The notes below the pieces were generated by a model. It saw nothing but the letters and a program-made list of their open reading frames with translations. It was not told the DNA's origin and ran no database searches. Positions 33,037 through 38,851 of a stretch of DNA of 38,851 nucleotides are shown here, one piece after another (the first letter of the stretch is position 1; the number at the start of each line of letters is the position of its first letter). The DNA is from an uncultured Clostridia bacterium (GTDB lineage: Bacteria > Bacillota > Clostridia > Oscillospirales > Acutalibacteraceae). The translations under genes were made by a program, and so were the position numbers. The DNA lies in NCBI GenBank assembly GCA_944384995.1, contig CALWVN010000019.1:1-38851 (forward strand), given 5' to 3'.

Positions 33037-33380
33037 ATATTTTACCTCCGCTGTTGTGCTGGATGATATACTAGATATTAGATATTAGACGCTGGATGTT
33101 AGATGTGGGGTGGGCGGGTTTTTCACAAAGCCGAAAATTCGTATAAGCCCGTAGGGACAGCCCTTGCGGCTGTCCGTTTTAGATTTCAGACGTTAGATAT
33201 TAGATGTTAGACGTGGGGCAGGTGCGTTTCCGCAAAGCCGAAAATTCGTACAAGCCCGTAGGGACAGCCCTTGCGGCTGTCCGCTGTTAGATTTTAGATG
33301 TTAGATATTAGAAGTTAGACGCGGTGCAGGGAAGGATTGTGCAATGCCGCGGTTGCGCTGAAAAATCTGTATAAACCATG
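33037..33380. repeat. Intergenic mosaic between dapF and dapL, tandem modules
   Basis: Three modules of heptad array plus linker follow one another: array 33071-33105, linker, GGACAGCC hairpin 33151-33175; array 33179-33213, linker, hairpin 33257-33281; array 33287-33321, linker. Each array has exactly five units. Bases 33148-33218 are identical to 38400-38470 and 33303-33350 to 25433-25480. Confidence 0.87.
33151..33175 (+). repeat. Solo GTAG hairpin, GGACAGCC family
   Basis: GTAG, then arms GGACAGCC and GGCTGTCC around the loop CTTGC. The same hairpin recurs at 33257-33281 and 38403-38427, and inverted near 428-451; a mismatched copy lies at 16319-16344. None of these is paired with a facing copy. 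Confidence 0.87.
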
Positions 33381-33520
33381 TAGGGCGGGGGCTTGCTCCC
33401 GCCGTTAAAAAGTACAGATTTTTAATTTCGTTTCCGGCGGTTCTGGCAGGAATTTTTCAGGCTTTACAAAATCGGTTTGGTTGACCTGCTGTCCTCGGCG
33501 GGAGCAAGCCCCCGCCCTAC
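33381..33520. repeat. REPIN-like element, GTAGGGCGGGGGC family, upstream of dapL
   Basis: Facing GTAG hairpins (33381-33404 and 33497-33520) enclose about 92 bp. The interior aligns with that of 8027-8164: AGATTTTT, a CCGG-rich middle, GAATTTTT, ACAAAATCGGTTTGGTTGACC. Confidence 0.86.
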
Positions 33521-33595
33521 GGGCATGTGCAAACTTTCGGCGCTCCGCAGGATTCCCCATCTCACATCTGGAATCTAATGTCCAGAATTTAAAAT
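33521..33595. repeat. Linker and heptad array at the 3' end of dapF
   Basis: A linker is followed by six heptads (33560-33601): TCTCACA, TCTGGAA, TCTAATG, TCCAGAA, TTTAAAA, TCTAAAA. The dapF stop codon (33596-33598) lies in the last unit. Confidence 0.85.
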
Positions 33596-34432
33596 CTAAA
33601 ATTCGATCTCCCCCGAAAAGACCTCTTCGGCGGGGCCGGTCATATAGACGTCGCCATCCTTTGACCAGCGGATGACAAGCTGCCCGCCGCGCAGGTTCAC
33701 GCGGATGTCCCTGTCGCGCTCGGCGCGCCCGTTTAAGACCGAGGCGACCGCCGCCGCGCACGCGCCCGTGCCGCAGGCAAGCGTTTCGCCCGAGCCGCGC
33801 TCCCACACGCGCATGTCAAATTCGGTGGGGCTTACGGTGCGGACAAACTCTGTATTGATGCGGTCGGGGAAGCGTTCGTGGTGCTCAAACTTCGGGCCGA
33901 GCCGTTCGAGTTCGAGCCCTTTCACATCGTCCACGAACAGCACACAGTGCGGGTTGCCCATGGAAACACAGGTCACGAAAACATCTGTTTCGCCGATAGT
34001 TAATTTCTGACTAACGACGCTTTCGCCGTCAAATGTGGTCGGAATTTCGCGGGCGGCAAGGATCGGCGCGCCCATGTTAACGCGTGCGGCTGTGACCCTG
34101 CCGTTTTCGGTATATACCCGAATGGTCTTGATGCCGCTTAAGGTCTCGATCGCGATTTCCGTTTTGTCGGTCATTCCGCGGTCATACACATATTTCGCCA
34201 CGCAGCGGATCGCGTTGCCGCACATTTTCCCGCGCGAGCCGTCGGCGTTATACATATCCATAAAAAAGTCGGCGTTTTCGGAAGGGCAGATCAGCACCAA
34301 GCCGTCCGCGCCGATGCCGAAATGGCGGTCGCTGACGCGAATTGCCGTTTGCGCGGGATCTTCCACCTGTTCTTCGAAGGCGTTCACATAAACATAATCG
34401 TTGCCTGCGCCCTGCATTTTGGTGAATTTCAT
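33596..34432 (-). CDS. dapF: Diaminopimelate epimerase
   Basis: This 278-residue, cofactor-free epimerase converts LL- to meso-diaminopimelate for lysine and peptidoglycan synthesis. The two catalytic cysteines are C71 (GKMCGNAIRC) and C220 (ETLACGTGACAAA); KMQGAGNDYVYV is the usual N-terminus. GGAGGG precedes the ATG by about 7 nt. It is followed, after the repeat insert, by dapL. Its stop codon is supplied by a heptad unit. Confidence 0.97.
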   Translation of the reverse strand: MKFTKMQGAGNDYVYVNAFEEQVEDPAQTAIRVSDRHFGIGADGLVLICPSENADFFMDMYNADGSRGKMCGNAIRCVAKYVYDRGMTDKTEIAIETLSGIKTIRVYTENGRVTAARVNMGAPILAAREIPTTFDGESVVSQKLTIGETDVFVTCVSMGNPHCVLFVDDVKGLELERLGPKFEHHERFPDRINTEFVRTVSPTEFDMRVWERGSGETLACGTGACAAAVASVLNGRAERDRDIRVNLRGGQLVIRWSKDGDVYMTGPAEEVFSGEIEF

Positions 34433-34754
34433 CGCTGCCCTCCTGCTGTAGATGGTTTTTGACTATTGCTTGTCGCTCAAACGTTTTCAGGTTTCCGCCG
34501 CGAGCCCCTCGCGCACGCCAATCCTTTGTCCGCAGTGCGGGAAATCGCTCTCAAAAACGGAAGGATCGGTATTGCGCAAACGCTCGATTCTGCGTTGCCC
34601 CCTCTGACGAGGGGGCTGCCGCCGTAAGGCGGCTGGGGGAGAGACTAAGCCTGTGCTGATTTTTCTCTCCCTCCGCCAAACGACGAATACGCCGTTTGAC
34701 ACCTCCCTCATCAGAGGGAGGAAAGGGTTTGTGCAGACTTGTAGTTTCTGCCGT
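34433..34754. repeat. Intergenic region between the ANTAR gene and dapF
   Basis: It holds the dapF ribosome binding site and about 150 bp of unassigned sequence, then the CTCTCCC-family pair (34597-34721) and a short linker. No heptad array is present, unlike most other inserts. No confident dapF promoter or terminator was found. Confidence 0.65.
34597..34721. repeat. CTCTCCC-family hairpin pair (BIME-like), copy 3
   Basis: First hairpin: CCCCTCTGACGAGGGGGCT, inner stem GCCGCC-GTAA-GGCGGC, TGGGGGAGAG. Second: CTCTCCCTCCGC, inner arms CAAACG and CGTTTG, CACCTCCCTCATCAGAGGG. Frames match copies 1 and 2; inner stems do not. Confidence 0.88.
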
Positions 34755-35288
34755 TCATTCGCCCGGCTTCTCCAGCACCTGCCGCGCCGCTTCGATAAGC
34801 TTTTGCCCCGCACGCATGGCGCGGCGCTGCAATGCGCGGTGCGCCTCGCGTTCCGAAATGCCGTCTTTTTGCATCAGGATCTCCTTTGCCTTGCGCAACA
34901 GCACCTCTTCTTCCGGGGCGCGTGCAGCGCGCGGACGGCTCTGTTCGCGCACGGAGGCGGCAAGCATGCGCACCGTGTCGAGCAGCTCGGCGCGATCCAC
35001 GGGCATTTGCAAAGGGACTAAGTTGCTGTAAAACCCCGGCTGCGGTTCGCCAGACGGCAGCAACCACACCACGTCAAAGCCGTTCGGCAAAAGGTGTGCA
35101 AGCTCCGTCGCGGGCATATCGGAAAGCCGCCCGCAGACCACAACCGCCTCCGGGCGGATGCTCGCGTACGAAAGCACCTCTGCGCCCGACGACAGAACGG
35201 TCTGCACAAAAACCTGCCCGCTTTGTAAGATCGCGCGCACGCGCTCGGCGGCACGGGGGTTGTGGCTTGCAAGGATTACATCTCTCAT
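34755..35288 (-). CDS. ANTAR domain RNA-binding regulator with pseudo-receiver domain
   Basis: This 177-residue protein has an N-terminal receiver-like domain (DVILASHNPRAAERVRAIL, then VVVCGRLSDM) in which the phospho-acceptor Asp is replaced by Cys-Gly, and a C-terminal ANTAR domain (about 125-172, LLRKAKEILMQKDGISEREAHRALQRRAM). ANTAR proteins bind paired hairpins in nascent RNA and prevent termination. Without the Asp, control by phosphorylation is unlikely. The start at 35288 gives MRDVILASHN; an ATG five codons earlier is directly abutted by a ribosome binding site and is less likely. It is the last gene of the guaB-glyA unit; its RNA target is unknown. Confidence 0.82.
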   Translation of the reverse strand: MRDVILASHNPRAAERVRAILQSGQVFVQTVLSSGAEVLSYASIRPEAVVVCGRLSDMPATELAHLLPNGFDVVWLLPSGEPQPGFYSNLVPLQMPVDRAELLDTVRMLAASVREQSRPRAARAPEEEVLLRKAKEILMQKDGISEREAHRALQRRAMRAGQKLIEAARQVLEKPGE

Positions 35289-35416
35289 GCGAAAGGCAGG
35301 CATCCTTTCCGGCGGTTTTTGCCTTTTTGCGGCAGCAGCCGCGCAAAATCGAAGCAGCTGCCCAAAACCGCCAATCCGACCGCAGGCGCGCCCGCGATCG
35401 GATACGGCAGATTCAA
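35285..35416 (-). CDS. Candidate small ORF between glyA and the ANTAR gene
   Basis: A 43-codon frame starting at TTG (35416-35414) reads LNLPYPIAGAPAVGLAVLGS and ends in a basic tail (KGKNRRKGCLPFA). Its stop overlaps the ANTAR start as ATGA, the arrangement expected for coupled translation. It is in frame with glyA, two codons past the glyA stop codon. There is no strong ribosome binding site and no recognised family. It could instead be leader sequence for the ANTAR gene. Confidence 0.28.
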   Translation of the reverse strand: MNLPYPIAGAPAVGLAVLGSCFDFARLLPQKGKNRRKGCLPFA

Positions 35417-35422
35417 ATCAGA

Positions 35423-36676
35423 TCACTCGTACAGCGGGTGCTTTTTGCAGATCGCGGTCACGCCTTCGCGGATCTTGTCGGCGTTCGCTTCGAAGTCCGT
35501 CGCGGCAAGCGCGATGTATTCGGCAACCTTATCCATGTCGCCGGTATCCAAGCCCCGCGTGGTGACGGCGGGGGTGCCAAGTCTTACGCCGCTTGTGACG
35601 AACGGCTTTTCGGGGTCGTTGGGGATGGCGTTCTTGTTGACGGTGATATACACCTCGTCGAGCCGGTGCTCAAGCGCCTTGCCCGTGATACCCGTCGAGC
35701 GCAGGTCCACAAGCAGCAGGTGGTTGTCGCTGCCGCCGGAGACAAGCTGGATGCCGCGCGACAAAAGCCCGTTGGCGAGCGCCCGGCAGTTGTCGAGCAC
35801 ACGCTGCTGGTAAGCCTTGAATTCGGGTTTCAGCGCCTCGCCGAAGCAGACCGCCTTGCCCGCGATGACGTGCATAAGCGGGCCGCCCTGCGTGCCGGGG
35901 AAGATCGCCTTGTTCATCTTCTTGGCAAGCTCTTCGTCGTTTGTGAGGATCAAGCCGCCGCGCGGGCCGCGCAGCGTCTTATGCGTGGTGGTGGTCACCA
36001 CGTCCGCATACGGCATCGGCGAGGGGTGCAGCCCCGCCGCAACGAGCCCCGCAATGTGCGCCATATCTACCATAAGATATGCGCCGACCGACTTCGCGAT
36101 CTCAGAGATCCGCTTGAAATCGATCACGCGCGGATACGCCGACGCGCCCGCGACGATCAGCTTCGGGCGGCATTCCTGCGCCTTTTTCTCAAATTCGTCA
36201 TAATCGATGAAGCCCTCGGCGTTCACGCCGTAGGGGACGAAATGAAAGTATTTGCCCGACATATTGACAGGCGAGCCGTGCGTCAGATGGCCGCCCTCGG
36301 CAAGGTTCATGCCCATGACCGTGTCGCCGGGGGTAAGTAAAGCAAAGTAGACCGCCATGTTCGCCTGCGCGCCCGAGTGGGGCTGGACGTTGGCAAAGCC
36401 CGCACCGAACAGCTCCTTTGCGCGCGCAACGGCGATGTCCTCGACCATATCCACGCATTCGCAGCCGCCGTAATAGCGCTTGCCCGAATAGCCCTCGGCG
36501 TATTTGTTGGTCAGCACGCTGCCCATGGCCGCCATGACGGCGGGGGAAACGATGTTTTCGCTGGCGATGAGCTCCAGATTGCGCCGCTGGCGCGAAAGCT
36601 CTGCCTGCATGGCGTCGCCGACCTCTTTATCGTGTGCGGCAACGAACCCGATGGTATCCATCAAATCTGCGTACAT
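35423..36676 (-). CDS. glyA: Serine hydroxymethyltransferase
   Basis: This 417-residue PLP enzyme interconverts serine and glycine with transfer of a one-carbon unit to tetrahydrofolate. Motifs are [57 protein letters not shown], and the Schiff-base lysine in [15 protein letters not shown] (K233). AAGGAG lies 11 nt before the ATG. It is 32 bp after guaB, so one-carbon supply is cotranscribed with guanine nucleotide synthesis, which uses 10-formyl-THF. Confidence 0.97.
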   Translation of the reverse strand: MYADLMDTIGFVAAHDKEVGDAMQAELSRQRRNLELIASENIVSPAVMAAMGSVLTNKYAEGYSGKRYYGGCECVDMVEDIAVARAKELFGAGFANVQPHSGAQANMAVYFALLTPGDTVMGMNLAEGGHLTHGSPVNMSGKYFHFVPYGVNAEGFIDYDEFEKKAQECRPKLIVAGASAYPRVIDFKRISEIAKSVGAYLMVDMAHIAGLVAAGLHPSPMPYADVVTTTTHKTLRGPRGGLILTNDEELAKKMNKAIFPGTQGGPLMHVIAGKAVCFGEALKPEFKAYQQRVLDNCRALANGLLSRGIQLVSGGSDNHLLLVDLRSTGITGKALEHRLDEVYITVNKNAIPNDPEKPFVTSGVRLGTPAVTTRGLDTGDMDKVAEYIALAATDFEANADKIREGVTAICKKHPLYE

Positions 36677-36708
36677 ATCGTGTTGTGCTCCTTCTCTGTT
36701 TTTGCGCG

Positions 36709-38175
<1,467 letters not shown>

Positions 38176-38204
38176 TTACTATCCTCCCATTTTAATTATC
38201 CATT

Positions 38205-38234
38205 ATTATACCATTCCCGCATGCGGGTTTTCAA
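38205..38234 (-). promoter_or_regulatory. Sigma-A promoter of guaB with a palindrome in the spacer
   Basis: On the minus strand, TTGAAA (38229-38234), 18 bp and TATAAT (38205-38210). The spacer holds the perfect 12-bp palindrome CCCGCATGCGGG (38216-38227), directly against the -35, a typical repressor position. The regulator is unknown. Confidence 0.75.
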
Positions 38235-38775
38235 TAGATTTTTGCGAAAAACCGCCGCTTTGGGCAGTTCGCTCGCTCGCGCACCGCTTTTCGACGGCTT
38301 TTGGGTGAAATAGACGGTAGATTTTAGATGCCGGATGCTGGATGCCGGATTCTAGATGTGGGGCGGGGCAGTTTCTGCGCAACCGAAAATCAGCACACAC
38401 CCGTAGGGACAGCCCTTGCGGCTGTCCGTTTTAGATTTCAGACGTTAGATATTAGATGTTAGACGTGGGGTAGGCAAGTTTCATGCAAAGTCGAAATTTG
38501 CACAAACCGTAGGGCGGGGGTGATTCCCCTGACAGGGGAAATGTCCGCGTAGCGGACAAAAGGGTTCGGGATTCGGAGAATCTGCTCGCGCCGAGGGCAG
38601 TTGGGCGGCAAAACCAGTTTTGTTTATTCTGAAAATTTCCCGCCAGAAACCCCGAAAGCAAAATCAAAATCTGGACTTTAAGCGGCGCGAGCAAGCCCGC
38701 GCCCTACAGTACAGGTCTGTGAAAACTTTAAGGTCTTCTGCGAAACGGATGCTCCCCTTGTAGGGGCGGGGCTTA
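38235..38775. repeat. Intergenic mosaic upstream of guaB
   Basis: Order: six-unit array (38317-38358), linker, GGACAGCC hairpin (38403-38427), five-unit array (38431-38465), linker, the composite element 38509-38706, linker, and a half GTAGGGGCGGGGCTTA hairpin (38760-38775) cut by the insertion sequence. Bases 38400-38470 are identical to 33148-33218. Confidence 0.85.
38509..38706. repeat. Composite REPIN-like element with GTAGGGCGCGGGC variant stem
   Basis: The right hairpin, read on the minus strand, has arms GGCGCGGG and CTCGCGCC: relative to GGCGGGGG/CTCCCGCC, one base has changed in each arm so that pairing is kept. The facing hairpin near 38583-38600 keeps CTGCTCGCGCCG. Its GTAG side is occupied by the nested block with stem GTCCGC-GTA-GCGGAC (38519-38570). 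The interior is inverted relative to 8027-8164. Confidence 0.8.
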
Positions 38776-38851
38776 TGTCAAGAGCAACATGGTTTACAAA
38801 ATGTGCAACAACATGGTTTACACATTTTGCCTTGGGTCGTTCTCCAAAAGG
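38776..38851. mobile_element. End of an insertion sequence (IS21-like), entering from the right
   Basis: It begins TGTCAAGAGCAACATGG and carries two direct copies of ACATGGTTTACA about 20 bp apart, matching the words in the end at 1-73. The flank just before it is GTAGGGGCGGGGCTTA, the first half of the hairpin seen whole at 8261, so this copy also lies in a hairpin loop. The transposase lies outside the window. Confidence 0.6.

Noticed and set aside
33071-33321. Possible CRISPR array, because of regularly spaced similar blocks
   Set aside because: The blocks are 35-bp heptad arrays plus linkers and hairpins. There are no uniform 25-36 bp repeats with unique spacers, and no cas genes.
34832-36340. 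502-codon plus-strand ORF opposite the ANTAR gene and glyA
   Set aside because: Arg/Ala-rich product without domains, lying over well-identified minus-strand genes.

Overview
The window reads as chromosomal housekeeping sequence from a GC-rich, Gram-positive member of the Clostridia, probably an uncultured gut lineage. The evidence is strong AGGAGG-type ribosome binding sites, canonical sigma-A promoters, lipoproteins with Gram-positive lipoboxes, a DapL-type lysine/diaminopimelate route, a GatCAB amidotransferase, DUF951 and TSCPD small proteins, and a SpoIIQ-like M23 protein behind a possible forespore promoter. The exact genus cannot be fixed from this sequence. Thirty-three confident protein genes and one candidate small ORF are called. 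No tRNA, rRNA, CRISPR array or prophage was seen.

Layout, left to right. 1-73 is the end of an insertion sequence. 585-4838 (minus) is a four-gene operon: beta-propeller lipoprotein, membrane protein, DegV, SurA/PrsA-like lipoprotein. 5012-7031 (plus) holds NUDIX, DUF951 and prfA, followed by a self-contained XRE regulator. 7663-10655 (minus) holds TSCPD, rsmA and a PLP aminotransferase, and 10786-11526 (plus) is the SpoIIQ-like gene. 11959-15577 (minus) is mgsA-hisS-aspS. 16412-22135 (minus) is the cell-shape cluster mreB-mreC-mreD-mrdA-minD-like. 22742-28187 (minus) holds a family-4 uracil-DNA glycosylase, a GH13 glycosidase, coaE, a lytic transglycosylase and an M18 aminopeptidase. 28583-34432 (minus) is dapF, dapL, gatC, gatA, gatB. 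34755-38172 (minus) is guaB, glyA and an ANTAR regulator. The window ends in another copy of the same type of insertion-sequence end (38776-38851).

The striking content lies between the genes. Ten gene-free stretches of about 320-830 bp are built from a small vocabulary of modules. (1) Arrays of a degenerate 7-bp unit, TTAGANN on one strand and TCTAANN on the other (TCYRRNN overall), usually exactly five units or 35 bp, held in strict 7-bp phase. (2) A roughly 45-bp linker containing a core like AAGCCGAAAATT. (3) Hairpins that start with GTAG at the 5' foot. Stem sequences differ between families and even between copies, but both arms change together. Many hairpins occur as facing inverted pairs 80-100 bp apart, the architecture of REP/BIME/REPIN elements. 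(4) A separate hairpin-pair family built on CCTCTGACGAGGGGG and CCTCCCTCGTCAGAGGGAGG, in which the inner stem is replaced wholesale between copies while staying self-complementary. Heptad arrays sit at both gene-facing edges of the inserts, point inward, and in five cases supply the stop codon or last codons of the neighbouring gene. Inserts separate genes that are normally adjacent (mreB/mreC) and genes of one pathway (dapF/dapL). Both insertion-sequence ends lie in the loop of the GTAGGGGCGGG hairpin. I regard this REP-like plus heptad-array mosaic as the most likely undescribed system here. Its mobilising enzyme, predicted to be a RAYT/TnpA-REP type Y1 transposase, is not encoded in the window.
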